Shown: one piece after another, positions 44,017-52,825 of the stretch
Position numbering within the stretch: position 1 is the first letter of the stretch
Layout of the letters: the number at the start of each line of letters is the position of its first letter
Source: JADGQN01 sp035315185
GTDB taxonomy: Bacteria > Desulfobacterota > Syntrophorhabdia > Syntrophorhabdales > WCHB1-27
Assembly (NCBI GenBank): GCA_035315185.1
Contig: DATFYE010000002.1
Location: forward strand, 1-64,000
DNA: 64,000 nt
Direction of reading: 5' to 3'
Program-made: the position numbers and the translations under genes
Notes under the pieces: model-generated
Told to the model about the DNA's origin: nothing
Databases searched by the model: none
The model's input: the letters and a program-made list of their open reading frames with translations, nothing else

Positions 44017-45152
44017 TAGATCATTGGTTCCGGCGGTCCCACATCCGTCTGGTGCGGGGCGGCTTGGAGCACACGGAACCCCCAATCTGATCGAGCAAAC
44101 ACGTAAAGACCGAGTATGATCGCCAGCAAAATGGCGCCTGTCAGCCAGAGGTTATAGCTCTTCTGGTAATAGACGCTTCCTTCTCCTACCTTGGGCATTG
44201 TTGTGGGGCTCATAGGCATCCGGTATTGCCTGGCAAGCTCTTTGACTTCCACAAGATGTATCACGGGTACGCCTTCTTTGAGGAAACGGCGTATCACGGA
44301 ATCTGTCCTTTGCCCTGCCGGCAGGTCTGAAAAGAGCAGACCCGACTTGAGAAGCCTCTTAAAAGGCCGTATGCCCGCAGCAGCCCGTCCTCCTCCAACA
44401 TTCAAATAAACCTTCGGGCGCGCCTTGCTGAAATAGATCGCCATTCGATGATCGATGTCTTCGTGAATCGTGGCAGATTTGATTAACGTCAGCCCGTTTC
44501 GGTTGATAGCCTGGATAATCTGTTCCCGTCCCTTTTCGGTAAGCTCTGTTGCCCGATCGTGCTTGCCGCCCATGGATGCTGCCACGGAGCGAAAAGGGAA
44601 GATGCCTTTGCCGTTCAAAAAATGCTCCATGTCGATCCAGAGGAAATCAGAGCTGTTTGCGCCCCACTGGGAAGAGCTTGCCGAAGAGATGATGGTGGGT
44701 CTCAAGTGCAGCGTGGTCATAGCCGAGCACGCCGCGATATTGAGGGCCGGAAAAGAGCCGGAGAAACTGACCGCTACAGGGTCGCCGTCCTTTACCCCTG
44801 CTTCTCTTAGCAGCTCGACTACGATCCCCGCGAAATTCGGATTCACCGAAGTCTGCTTTGCTTCGAGATCACCGGCTTCGCTGGTGACCGAGGTAACGAA
44901 AGCGCCGATTAATCCTGAGCCCGTTGGGTCTGCCTGGGGATCGATGGGGATGCCTCGATCCAGTCGCTCATTCCTGACCAGCTCCATGGCTTCCAGGGTC
45001 AGCCTCGAGGCGTCCACTCTCTCCACATAGTGGGGTTTTTTCTTGACAGTCCGAAAGTGCTCAACAGAAATAAGCCCTCCGATAGCGACGATGGCGATCA
45101 CCAGGAAGGCGAAGAGAGGCGTGCCCTGCGGTCTCCAATAAATCTTTTTCAT
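44016..45152 (-). CDS. pgsW: Poly-gamma-glutamate system protein PgsW
   Basis: A 378-residue membrane protein: an N-terminal helix (about 12-30), a large outside domain with a SFSGSFPALNI loop and GGGRAAAGIRPF, and a C-terminal helix (about 335-355). It matches the poly-gamma-glutamate system protein often found with pgsB and pgsC in Gram-negative bacteria. It overlaps the pgsC end by 4 bp. Its stop codon abuts the dispersed repeat copy 2. Confidence 0.8.
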   Translation of the reverse strand: MKKIYWRPQGTPLFAFLVIAIVAIGGLISVEHFRTVKKKPHYVERVDASRLTLEAMELVRNERLDRGIPIDPQADPTGSGLIGAFVTSVTSEAGDLEAKQTSVNPNFAGIVVELLREAGVKDGDPVAVSFSGSFPALNIAACSAMTTLHLRPTIISSASSSQWGANSSDFLWIDMEHFLNGKGIFPFRSVAASMGGKHDRATELTEKGREQIIQAINRNGLTLIKSATIHEDIDHRMAIYFSKARPKVYLNVGGGRAAAGIRPFKRLLKSGLLFSDLPAGQRTDSVIRRFLKEGVPVIHLVEVKELARQYRMPMSPTTMPKVGEGSVYYQKSYNLWLTGAILLAIILGLYVFARSDWGFRVLQAAPHQTDVGPPEPMI

Positions 45153-45607
45153 ACGTTCAGCTCCGCACCAAAAATGAGGATGAGGATGAGACGAACAACA
45201 ACTGAGGCTGTGATAAGGGAACAGAGCGATTCTATGATACCCCGCCTGTCAAGCCAGATTGCTATCAATCCGGGAACGATGAACCCGATGACCGAGTACT
45301 GGATCGCTGCTTCCTCACTCTGGGCGCCGACAAAATAACGCGCAATCATGCCCATCAGGTAGCCGGCGAGAATCATCAGAATGGTGCGCCGTCTGCCATA
45401 GATGATGATTACGGAACTGAGGGCTCGCACCAGCCCGAATGCAGCAAAGCCGGCAGCCAGAGTTATGATCACACTCAGAGGCTCTGTCAGGTGAAGGGCG
45501 AGATAACCCGGTACAACCAATCCGCCCCCTGCGATTCCGAAAAGCTCCGAAAGGAAAAGATTCACCGCGAGGCCTATCCCGATCGAGATGGGAAGCAGAT
45601 CAATCAT
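45149..45607 (-). CDS. pgsC: Poly-gamma-glutamate biosynthesis protein PgsC/CapC
   Basis: A 152-residue membrane protein with about five hydrophobic helices and the family start LPISIGIGLAVNLFLSELFG. With PgsB it forms the polymerising complex for gamma-linked glutamate chains. Both ends overlap the neighbours by 4 bp (ATGA type), so the three genes are tightly coupled. Confidence 0.9.
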   Translation of the reverse strand: MIDLLPISIGIGLAVNLFLSELFGIAGGGLVVPGYLALHLTEPLSVIITLAAGFAAFGLVRALSSVIIIYGRRRTILMILAGYLMGMIARYFVGAQSEEAAIQYSVIGFIVPGLIAIWLDRRGIIESLCSLITASVVVRLILILIFGAELNV

Positions 45608-46824
45608 ACTACCTCCTTGTGCAAGGTTTCTTTCAAGATACTGCGGTTGTGGAAAAACCTGACCAGGCTCAACCCCTGTCCCTTTGTATTGCCCATGCCG
45701 ATCACGAGCGCTGATTTGCCGACTAACTCGACGATCGTTTCAAAGATATCACCTTCGCTCTGATGCTCGGCAGACAGAAACTTATCCACGGGGATTCCTT
45801 TGGACATGGCAGCTCTCACGAAGAAGTACGTTCCGCTCCCCATCAGAAGATAATGATCAGCCATAGGCCATCGAACGCAGGCTTCACCGAGCTGACGGGA
45901 ACGGTCTGGTCGGTCGGTTCTGCAGTTGAAGATGAGAATCCGTTTCTCAACATCGGGGTGGCGGTCGATGGCCATGTGATAGAGCTGCTCAGAAGACTCA
46001 GGGTCGTTCGCCGCAAAGGCGTTCACGAAATAGATGTGGCGCCCGAAGAACCTGAGATGAGAGATCGTCATGGCACCGGGGTCAGGAACAGCTTTCCACA
46101 TGCCGCGCAATGCAGTTTTCCGATCGATCCCAACGTCCGCACAAACACGGAGCGCCAGGGCAACATTCTCTTTGTGCTCCACGTAAGAGAAAGCTTCCAT
46201 CTCTTCGTCCGTAATGGCAGCAATCTCGTCAGGGGGCACCGCTATTAATTCGCTCTGCCGATCGCGTGTGGCATACCCGAAGGCAGGCAGGTGCCGGTTC
46301 TCTGCAGTAAAGAGCTTTGCCCTGAGGGGCGTTGTTCCGGCTAGAGCCAGTGCCACATCCTTCTCTTCGGGGCCCATCACATCGAGGTGATCGGCGCGGG
46401 CATTAGTGATGACTCCATGGGTTGCCTTAAGGAATCGGGACTCACAGAGCCACTGGAGTTGAGGCTGGAGAGCCATGCATTCGACGACGATCGCTCGCGC
46501 TCCGTAGATCGCTGCCGCCGACACAATCCGTACTTGCTCTATCACGTTTGCACCTGCCGGTCTGAATACCGGGTACTCGGAAGCATCAGGCAGGATCATT
46601 CGGGCGAGGGTGCCGGTGGTTTTGGCGCAGGTAACAATACCGCCCTCCCGCAAGCCTCCGGCGATGAGACGGACGACACTCGACTTGCCACGAGTGCCGT
46701 TAACATGGATGCGGATCGGTATCCTGGAAAGGTTGCGGCGGTGGAGCAAGCCCTCCCTGAGTCCGAACAGGATAAGGATTATGAAAACTATCAGAAGAAT
46801 GTTTGTACCCAGCATAGGCCTCAA
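45604..46824 (-). CDS. pgsB: Poly-gamma-glutamate synthase PgsB/CapB
   Basis: A 406-residue Mur-ligase-like ATPase. After a membrane helix (4-22), the P-loop is HVNGTRGKSSVVRLIAGGL; further motifs include VVECMALQPQLQW and TNARADHLDVMGP. It activates the gamma-carboxyl of glutamate with ATP and adds it to the growing chain. The first gene of pgsB-pgsC-pgsW. No pgsA or depolymerase gene is present nearby. Confidence 0.92.
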   Translation of the reverse strand: MRPMLGTNILLIVFIILILFGLREGLLHRRNLSRIPIRIHVNGTRGKSSVVRLIAGGLREGGIVTCAKTTGTLARMILPDASEYPVFRPAGANVIEQVRIVSAAAIYGARAIVVECMALQPQLQWLCESRFLKATHGVITNARADHLDVMGPEEKDVALALAGTTPLRAKLFTAENRHLPAFGYATRDRQSELIAVPPDEIAAITDEEMEAFSYVEHKENVALALRVCADVGIDRKTALRGMWKAVPDPGAMTISHLRFFGRHIYFVNAFAANDPESSEQLYHMAIDRHPDVEKRILIFNCRTDRPDRSRQLGEACVRWPMADHYLLMGSGTYFFVRAAMSKGIPVDKFLSAEHQSEGDIFETIVELVGKSALVIGMGNTKGQGLSLVRFFHNRSILKETLHKEVV

Positions 46825-47178
46825 TGCTCGTTCTGCACGATCATAACGCAGCTTTACCTGTCATGCGCAGACGCCATTCCAATAATTATAACCATCGGGC
46901 CTGAAAAGAACAATCAGCAGAGTAATGAAAGAAGTACATACCCCCGAAGTGTTGGGAGGGCTGATCGAGGAAAGGGCACTTCAATGCGCAGTGCCTTACG
47001 ACGATGACGGCGCTGATAGCCGAAGCCGAGATGGTACTCTCCGACAAGTTCAGCGCTTCGCGTTTTTGGGAAGAAATCCGTAAGTACAACGAGAAGGTTG
47101 AGGAAAAGGACAAAGCCGGTGCCTTGTCCTTACCTCAACCTTCGCTTCAGTCTTTACCTAAACCTTAACCGGTGTTAC
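46825..47178. other. Stretch between pgsB and pal with a possible small gene
   Basis: It must hold the leftward pgs promoter, but no clear consensus was found. On the plus strand two short frames (46927 onwards and 47004-47168) look like parts of one small gene with a frameshift. Confidence 0.4.
47004..47168 (+). CDS. Possible 54-residue protein, perhaps a gene fragment
   Basis: A 54-codon frame with natural-looking composition (LSDKFSASRFWEEIRKYNEKVEEKDKAG) but no ribosome-binding site. In another frame, an ATG at 46927 opens MKEVHTPEVLGGLIEERAL and could be its original N-terminus, separated by a frameshift near 46990. It may be a broken gene. It overlaps no other gene. Confidence 0.35.
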   Translation: MTALIAEAEMVLSDKFSASRFWEEIRKYNEKVEEKDKAGALSLPQPSLQSLPKP

Positions 47179-47715
47179 TTACTGGACCGGTACGAAAGCG
47201 TCTCTTCTATTCTGGGCCCAGCATCCCTCGTTGTGGTCTGTACAGACGGGTCTTTCCTTGCCGTAGCTGATCGTATCGAGCATCTTCGCGTCTACGCCGA
47301 GACCGGTGAGGTAATTCTTTGCGGCGTCCGCCCTCTTCTGCCCGAGCGCCAGGTTGTACTCAACAGTGCCTCTTTCGTCACAATTCCCTTCTATTCTTAC
47401 CTTGGTCATAGAGTTGGCCTTGAACCAGTCAAGGTTCTTTTTCAGTATTTCTGCATCGCCCGGCCTGATGTTGTACCTGTCGAAATCAAAGTAAATGTTG
47501 TTGAGGACTGGAGCTGCCATAGGAGGAGGCGGGGGCGGTGGTGCGGGCGGCATAGGTACTTCCTTCTTCTCCTCCGGGGGCATCATCTTCTGTGCCTCGG
47601 GCGGTTTTGGCGGAGGAGCTTCACCCTTCTGGGCCTGTATGAAACAACCACAGCCTGCGAGGGAAAACGCCAGGATTAGAGCCAAGAACAACATACCACA
47701 TCTTTTACCTTTCAT
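47179..47715 (-). CDS. pal: Peptidoglycan-associated lipoprotein, OmpA-like
   Basis: A 178-residue lipoprotein. Lipobox SLAGC (Cys about residue 22), a Pro/Glu/Lys-rich linker (about 30-70) and an OmpA C-terminal domain (NIYFDFDRYNIRPGDAEIL, EGNCDERGTVEYNLALGQKRADA). It anchors the outer membrane to peptidoglycan as part of Tol-Pal; no tol genes are nearby. The ATG has GGGAGG upstream. Confidence 0.92.
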   Translation of the reverse strand: MKGKRCGMLFLALILAFSLAGCGCFIQAQKGEAPPPKPPEAQKMMPPEEKKEVPMPPAPPPPPPPMAAPVLNNIYFDFDRYNIRPGDAEILKKNLDWFKANSMTKVRIEGNCDERGTVEYNLALGQKRADAAKNYLTGLGVDAKMLDTISYGKERPVCTDHNEGCWAQNRRDAFVPVQ

Positions 47716-47876
47716 AACCGTATACCTCCCAAGAATAGAATTTGGATAATCGTTGCTGCTTAAATGTAATTAGCATTACCGGCCGCGTCAACCCTCGAGC
47801 GACAATTTTTTTTCGGCAGTTTTTTGATCCCGATTTTGTCGCATAAGACCAACAGAGTATTGCAGGCGTCTTGTGT

Positions 47877-47894
47877 GTCATGCATTCGCATGAC
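47877..47894. other. Perfect hairpin GTCATGC-ATTC-GCATGAC
   Basis: A 7-bp stem with a 4-base loop in the gap between pal and the peptidase gene, just upstream of the rightward promoter. No T-run follows; operator or hairpin role unknown. Confidence 0.4.
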
Positions 47895-47912
47895 AGGCCG
47901 GCGTTCTGTACC

Positions 47913-47941
47913 TTGACGTACAAGGCCGGGAGCATTATCTA
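47913..47941 (+). promoter_or_regulatory. Promoter of the M16 peptidase pair
   Basis: TTGACG (47913-47918), a 17-base spacer and TATCTA (47936-47941). It lies about 60 bases before the first start codon. Confidence 0.5.
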
Positions 47942-48002
47942 TTATTAGCAGCTTTTTTAGTGCTATCATGGGATTAACAAGGTCGGCGCAAGGAAAAAGG
48001 GG

Positions 48003-49400
48003 GTGGGCGTGATTTCCAAGATAACGCGTGGAGTAAGAAGCGTACTGTTGTCGTTTTTTTTCTGTCTGCTTTTCGTGACTCTATCTTTTGCAGGGCTGGC
48101 AGACCAGGTCTTCGAGAAAATCCTTGATAATGGTCTGAAAGTGCTTCTCGTGGAAAACCATAAAGCTCCCGTTATCACGTTCCAGGTCTGGTACAGGGTC
48201 GGGTCCCGCAATGAACAATGGGGGAGGACGGGCCTTTCGCACATGCTCGAGCATATGATGTTCAAAGGATCAAAGAAGTTCAGTGCACAGGAGTTTACCA
48301 GGTTGATTGCTGAAAACGGGGGAAATGACAACGCGTTTACTTCAGAGGATTTTACGGCCTATTTTGAGAATATAAGCTCGGACAAGGCACAGGTACTGAT
48401 TGACCTCGAATCTGACAGGATGCATAACCTCGTGCTGAGGAACGAGGACTTTCAGACCGAACGCATGGTGGTGATGGAAGAACGCCGGATGAGGACCGAG
48501 GACGACCCCCAGGCCTTTCTCATGGAACAGGTGCAGGCAACTGCCTTCCAGACTTCGCCCTACCACTGGCCTACTATCGGGTGGAAAGAGGATATAGAAA
48601 GGTTCACGCTTGCCGATCTGAAATCCTACTACAGTACTTATTACAATCCGGTCAACGCCATTGTTGTGGTGGTTGGGGATTTCCGGAAGGAAGATCTTTT
48701 GCCTAGGATTGAAAAGGGATTTGGAGGAATCCCAAGAGGCGTTGCGCCAGAGCAGAAGAAAGATGTAGACCAGCCACAGTCCGGCGAACGAAGAGTTTTT
48801 GCGAAGAGGGAGGCGGAGCTTCCGTACATCGTCATGGCTTATCACGTTCCGAACCTGCAATCGCCTGACAGCTATGTGCTGGAGGTCTTGGAGGCGCTGC
48901 TCTCCACCGGAAAAAGCTCAAGGCTCTACCAGAGCCTCGTTCAGGAAAAGCAGCTCGCGCTTTCGGTCGACGCCGATAACTCACTGCTTTCCAGGGATCC
49001 AAGCCTGTTCACACTCACGGCCCAGCCGCTTTCTGAAAAGGATGTCACGGAGGTCGAAAAAGCTTTGAATGAGGAGATTGAGCGCATCCGTGCCAAGCCT
49101 GTTGGTCTGCAGGAATTGGAAAAGGCCAAGAACCAGTTGGAGGCAGCCTTCGTGTACGGCCAGGCGTCGCTCTTCTATCAGGGCATGCTTCTAGCCCAGT
49201 ACGAGATCGCTCGGGACTGGAGGAATGTCGATGAGTACCTCCCTTCAATACGTAAGGTGACACCCGAGGACATCCGTCGCGTCGCAGACCTCTACCTGAC
49301 GCCGGAGAACCGGACCGTGGGCAGGCTGATTCCGCTGCCGCCGAAAGAGGGAAAACCAGCGCCCGCCGAGCCTTCCGCTTCAGGGCGCATGATCAGATAA
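48003..49400 (+). CDS. Zinc peptidase, M16 family (catalytic subunit)
   Basis: A 465-residue exported peptidase. A signal or anchor helix lies at about 10-28 (SVLLSFFFCLLFVTL). The inverted zinc site HxxEH is present as SHMLEHMMFKG, with a downstream Glu in the IDLES region. The M16 C-terminal domain follows. It pairs with the next gene, which lacks the zinc site, as in mitochondrial processing-peptidase-like heterodimers. Start codons GTG 48003 and GTG 48009 are both possible; the purine run AAAGGGGG favours the second. Confidence 0.9.
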   Translation: MGVISKITRGVRSVLLSFFFCLLFVTLSFAGLADQVFEKILDNGLKVLLVENHKAPVITFQVWYRVGSRNEQWGRTGLSHMLEHMMFKGSKKFSAQEFTRLIAENGGNDNAFTSEDFTAYFENISSDKAQVLIDLESDRMHNLVLRNEDFQTERMVVMEERRMRTEDDPQAFLMEQVQATAFQTSPYHWPTIGWKEDIERFTLADLKSYYSTYYNPVNAIVVVVGDFRKEDLLPRIEKGFGGIPRGVAPEQKKDVDQPQSGERRVFAKREAELPYIVMAYHVPNLQSPDSYVLEVLEALLSTGKSSRLYQSLVQEKQLALSVDADNSLLSRDPSLFTLTAQPLSEKDVTEVEKALNEEIERIRAKPVGLQELEKAKNQLEAAFVYGQASLFYQGMLLAQYEIARDWRNVDEYLPSIRKVTPEDIRRVADLYLTPENRTVGRLIPLPPKEGKPAPAEPSASGRMIR

Positions 49401-49420
49401 CGATCAGACAAGGAGATACC

Positions 49421-50806
49421 ATGATCTATAGAATCGCGAACCCAGCCAGGAGAGCGGCAGCATCAAAGGTTCGAATTACCTTCATTCTTGTTATTCTTGT
49501 TGTGCTCTGGATCGCGCCCGTCCGGGCAGGATCTATGCCTCGCGTTGAACGCATCGTTTTGCCGAATAACCTAGTGGTGCTTGTGTCTGAAGAGCATTCC
49601 CTTCCATTCGTCGTATTTCAAATGCTCATGGATGCGGGATCCAGACTCGATCCGGCCGGCAAGGAGGGCCTTGCCAACCTCACCGCCAAGGGACTGCTTC
49701 TCGGCACCTCGACGCAGAATGCCAATGCCATAAACGAAGCACTCGACTTCATGGGAGCTTCCCTCAACACGTCCGCAGGCCAGGATTACGCCGTTGTCGG
49801 GCTGCAGGTTTTGAAGAAAGATCTGGAAAAGGGAGTCGATCTTTTTATTGACTCGCTTACGAATCCGGTATTTCCGGAGCAGGAGATCCAGAAGGAGAAG
49901 AAAAAAATTCTGGGCGCCATTCAAGCTGCGGATGAGCAGCCGATGTCCCTCGCGGAAAAGAGTTTCAGAAAAACCCTCTTTCCCGAAAGCCCTTATGGCC
50001 ATCCTGTCGAAGGAACTCGTGAGTCCGTCTCGGGGTTGTCGAAGGAAGATACGTCGCGGTTCTATCAGACGTTCTACCGCCCGAACAAGGCCATTCTCGC
50101 CATAGTCGGGGATATAACGGTGGAAGAGGTAAGGGCAAAAGTGATTCCCCTGTTTGCAAAGTGGCCTGCGAGTCAGGTTGAAACCGGTCCGATCAACGCA
50201 ACATACTCGAAGGGCTCTCAGACGGTAAAGATAAGCCGGCAGATTACCCAGGCCAATATTATTCTCGGTAATATCGGTGTGCGGCGAGACAACCCTGATT
50301 ACTATAGCCTCTCGGTGATGAACTATATCCTGGGAGGAGGAGGTTTCGGGTCCAGGCTCACGGAGGAGATCAGGGTGAAGAGAGGTTTAGCGTACTCCGT
50401 TGCCAGTTTCTTTGATGCTGAGAAATACCAGGGCTCTTTCCAGATTGTGATGCAGACAAAAAATCCGTCTGCCCGCGAGTCTATCGCTCTGGTCCTCAAA
50501 GAGATGGAACGGATCCAGAAGGAACCTGTTTCGGACGAAAACCTCCGCCGGGCGAAGGCCTATCTCACCGGAAGCTTTCCGCTGCGCATCGACACCCAGT
50601 CAAAGCTCGCCGGTTTCATGGCGCAGGTGGAGTATTATGGGCTGGGCCTTGATTATCCTGAAAAGTATCCCTCGCTTATAAACTCAGTATCCGGTCAGGA
50701 TGTGCTCCGGGTGGCGAAAACCTATCTATTTCCGGAGCAGGTAATCCTCGTCATTGTGGGTAACCTGAAGGAGGCGGGAATGGAGTCGCCTTCGAGTACT
50801 CCATGA
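49421..50806 (+). CDS. M16 peptidase-like protein without zinc site (partner subunit)
   Basis: A 461-residue exported homologue. After a signal helix (about 20-37), the position of HxxEH reads GLANLTAKGL, so it cannot bind zinc in the usual way. Substrate-binding residues near EEIRVKRGLAYSV are kept. It probably forms an active heterodimer with the catalytic subunit encoded 20 bp upstream. Envelope protein turnover or maturation is likely. Confidence 0.88.
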   Translation: MIYRIANPARRAAASKVRITFILVILVVLWIAPVRAGSMPRVERIVLPNNLVVLVSEEHSLPFVVFQMLMDAGSRLDPAGKEGLANLTAKGLLLGTSTQNANAINEALDFMGASLNTSAGQDYAVVGLQVLKKDLEKGVDLFIDSLTNPVFPEQEIQKEKKKILGAIQAADEQPMSLAEKSFRKTLFPESPYGHPVEGTRESVSGLSKEDTSRFYQTFYRPNKAILAIVGDITVEEVRAKVIPLFAKWPASQVETGPINATYSKGSQTVKISRQITQANIILGNIGVRRDNPDYYSLSVMNYILGGGGFGSRLTEEIRVKRGLAYSVASFFDAEKYQGSFQIVMQTKNPSARESIALVLKEMERIQKEPVSDENLRRAKAYLTGSFPLRIDTQSKLAGFMAQVEYYGLGLDYPEKYPSLINSVSGQDVLRVAKTYLFPEQVILVIVGNLKEAGMESPSSTP

Positions 50807-50957
50807 GTCTGCAGTGCATGGTCGCAGATTGCCCGATATCCTGCACAGGGTAGGCTAAACTTTTCAAAACAGAAAATCGGTATTATATTATGGTATAATA
50901 TTGGTGGGCCTTTGATAAGGCGTGTGAAAAGGAGGGCCCCTAAACAAGACGGCGCTC

Positions 50958-51836
50958 ATGTCGATAATGGGTATGATGAGAAAGATACTGATCACTGAAA
51001 GAGGAAAGAAAACCTGTTTAAAGAGCAGGCGGCGTGCCGTGTTCATGCGCTCGGTCCTGCCAGGTCTGGCTCTTATCTGGACGCTTCTCCTGTTTCCTCA
51101 AATGGGCTGGCCTACTGATGAGGCCAATCCAGATCGACCTACCACGATCAAGGCTTCAGAACCTGCAGCGATCCAGTCGCTCCCCAGAAATGAATTTCAT
51201 GATAATAGAAAAGGGGATTTGAAGGTAAGTGTGCAGAGTCTGGATGACGTCATGAAAGTTTTGACTTCGTCGGTGCCCGAACGGCTTGAGGCAAACGTTC
51301 AACCCGTGACAGCCGAGCAGGCCGATAAATATGGTTTGCGCTCCAACCAGGGTGTGGTAATCATCTGGCTCGACCCTAAGGGCCCGCTCGGTAGGGCAGG
51401 TCTCGCAACAAGTGATATTATTCTGCAGGTAGACAACCAGCCGATCGAGAGTTTGGAAAGCTTTATCACTCGGGTTAACTCGCTCGGCCCGCTTCAACCG
51501 GCTACCTTCTCTGTTTTTGACCATCGGACAGGCAGAATACGGAATGTCAGGATCGTTGTCAGGACAGAGCACCCAGTCCAAGAAGCCAGCGGAAACTTTC
51601 TTACCAGGCATCTGGGAAACGCCCTTGCTGCAATCCAAAGGACGGCTCAATCTGTGCAGCAGCAGGTTGGCTATGCTGCTGACACAGGAAAGGAAGCCAT
51701 TACCAGCGCTATGCACAGGGTGAAGAAATGGGTTGGCATGGCAGAAAAAGCGCCGGTTGCTGCGGTCAAGAAGGGGGAAGAGGTTCCGGCTAAGCCGGCT
51801 CGGCCGGTTGAGAAACAGGCCGGAGGGCCGGGGTAA
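50958..51836 (+). CDS. Exported PDZ-domain protein
   Basis: A 292-residue protein with an N-terminal basic stretch and a hydrophobic helix (about 30-50), a PDZ domain (about 125-205; GVVIIWLDPKGPLGRAGL and DIILQVDNQPIESLES) and a long Lys/Pro/Ala-rich tail. It looks like the PDZ part of HtrA-type proteins without a protease domain. A TATAAT (50894-50899) and AAAGGAGGG lie upstream, but the latter is about 20 bases from the ATG, so the start is uncertain. It could act as an adaptor for the nearby proteases. Confidence 0.75.
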   Translation: MSIMGMMRKILITERGKKTCLKSRRRAVFMRSVLPGLALIWTLLLFPQMGWPTDEANPDRPTTIKASEPAAIQSLPRNEFHDNRKGDLKVSVQSLDDVMKVLTSSVPERLEANVQPVTAEQADKYGLRSNQGVVIIWLDPKGPLGRAGLATSDIILQVDNQPIESLESFITRVNSLGPLQPATFSVFDHRTGRIRNVRIVVRTEHPVQEASGNFLTRHLGNALAAIQRTAQSVQQQVGYAADTGKEAITSAMHRVKKWVGMAEKAPVAAVKKGEEVPAKPARPVEKQAGGPG

Positions 51837-51992
51837 CCGCAGGATAACTTCCTTCACGCACATATTCCTGATATCAATTCACTTTTGAATTTCAGCGAAC
51901 AAAGAACCGGTTGATCAGTTTTGACTTGACTCCGAGGTTATATTATGGGATACTACTGATTGAAGTTCACGAAAGTTTTTGTCGTACAGTTG

Positions 51993-52024
51993 GCCGCAGA
52001 GACTTTGACTTTGCGGCTTTTTTT
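51993..52024 (+). terminator. Intrinsic terminator in the cold-shock gene leader
   Basis: GCCGCA (51993-51998), a 13-base loop and TGCGGC (52012-52017), followed by seven T (52018-52024). It stands 53 bases before the cold-shock ATG and after a promoter-like TTGACT/TATTAT region near 51921-51946 (spacing not ideal). Confidence 0.75.
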
Positions 52025-52076
52025 GTCCCCAGGGACCTCGTAACTTCTAACGTTGAGAAGAAAGGAGGTGTTTGGT

Positions 52077-52277
52077 ATGGCAAAAGGAACTGTTAAATGG
52101 TTTAACGAATCCAAGGGTTTCGGGTTCATCGCGAGAGAAGACGGCGAAGATCTTTTCGTGCATCACACCGCGATTCAGGGCAATGGGTTCAAGACGTTGT
52201 CCGAAGGTCAGGCGGTTACTTTCGATGTCGACAAGGGCCCGAAAGGGCTCCGCGCGGTCAATGTCGTGACACTCTAA
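52077..52277 (+). CDS. CspA-family cold-shock protein
   Basis: A 66-residue OB-fold protein with the RNP motifs KGFGFI and DLFVHH and normal CspA length. These proteins bind single-stranded RNA and can act as transcription antiterminators. The ATG at 52077 follows AAAGGAGGTG. A terminator hairpin lies in its own 5' leader and another follows the gene. Confidence 0.95.
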   Translation: MAKGTVKWFNESKGFGFIAREDGEDLFVHHTAIQGNGFKTLSEGQAVTFDVDKGPKGLRAVNVVTL

Positions 52278-52302
52278 GCCAAACGACCGGCAAAAAAGAG
52301 AG

Positions 52303-52325
52303 GGCTCCACTTTCGGGGCCTTTTC
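52303..52325 (+). terminator. Terminator after the cold-shock gene
   Basis: GGCTCC (52303-52308) pairs with GGGGCC (52315-52320), with one G-T pair, around a 6-base loop. A run of A and G stands upstream and TTTTCTTGTTTTT follows. Confidence 0.75.
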
Positions 52326-52825
52326 TTGTTTTTAAGCGACCGCGTTTTTCACTGTTACCGCAGCGCGTCGAGGCCCCGGTAGCGATGATCTTCGGATTCG
52401 ACCGGCTGGCATCAGCCGAACTGTATTGAGCAAGAGGAAGCCTCTCCAAGTTCTCGTGTGTGCTCACCGACGTCAGGTTCGAGTCCTGCCCGGGGAGCTA
52501 ATTCATATTCGGCCGTTTTATTCATTCTTGGATCCCCTATTTTTGGTTCTGTCCTGTGCTCTTCCCCCCGCAAATCTTTTTCAACTTTTTCCGCCCTGCA
52601 GCACCTGCCCAAAATCTCCTCTTTATTCTGTTCCTGATTCGAGGTGATAACACTCTTAGACAGGTCAATGACAATTGGAGATGCAGATTACGATCAGAGT
52701 GCAGCTCACCTTCTTTTAAATGTGCATTGACATGCATCTTGTCTGGTACTATTTTTAGGGAATGATCTGTTTTTCCTTTCAAAGATCTAATCTGGGTTTT
52801 GAAAAATGTAAGGGGAGGTAAGAGT
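52326..52825. other. Stretch with a tRNA 3'-end remnant
   Basis: No gene is supported. A short plus-strand frame encodes a VAMIFGFDRL-type fragment ending at about 52427 that looks like a broken class II synthetase or similar enzyme. A tRNA-like 3' end lies at 52471-52501. Confidence 0.45.
52471..52501 (+). other. tRNA-Gln-like 3' end fragment (possible attachment-site remnant)
   Basis: The bases contain TCAGG-TTCGAGT-CCTGC (T-arm, four of five pairs) followed by CCGGGGA-G-CTA, which looks like the acceptor 3' strand, discriminator G and a mutated CCA. No D-arm or anticodon arm precedes it. tRNA 3' ends are common integration sites. Confidence 0.5.

Noticed and set aside
46387..47007. Rightward 206-codon frame opposite pgsB
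   Set aside because: Antisense to the Mur-ligase-like gene and low in recognisable structure.
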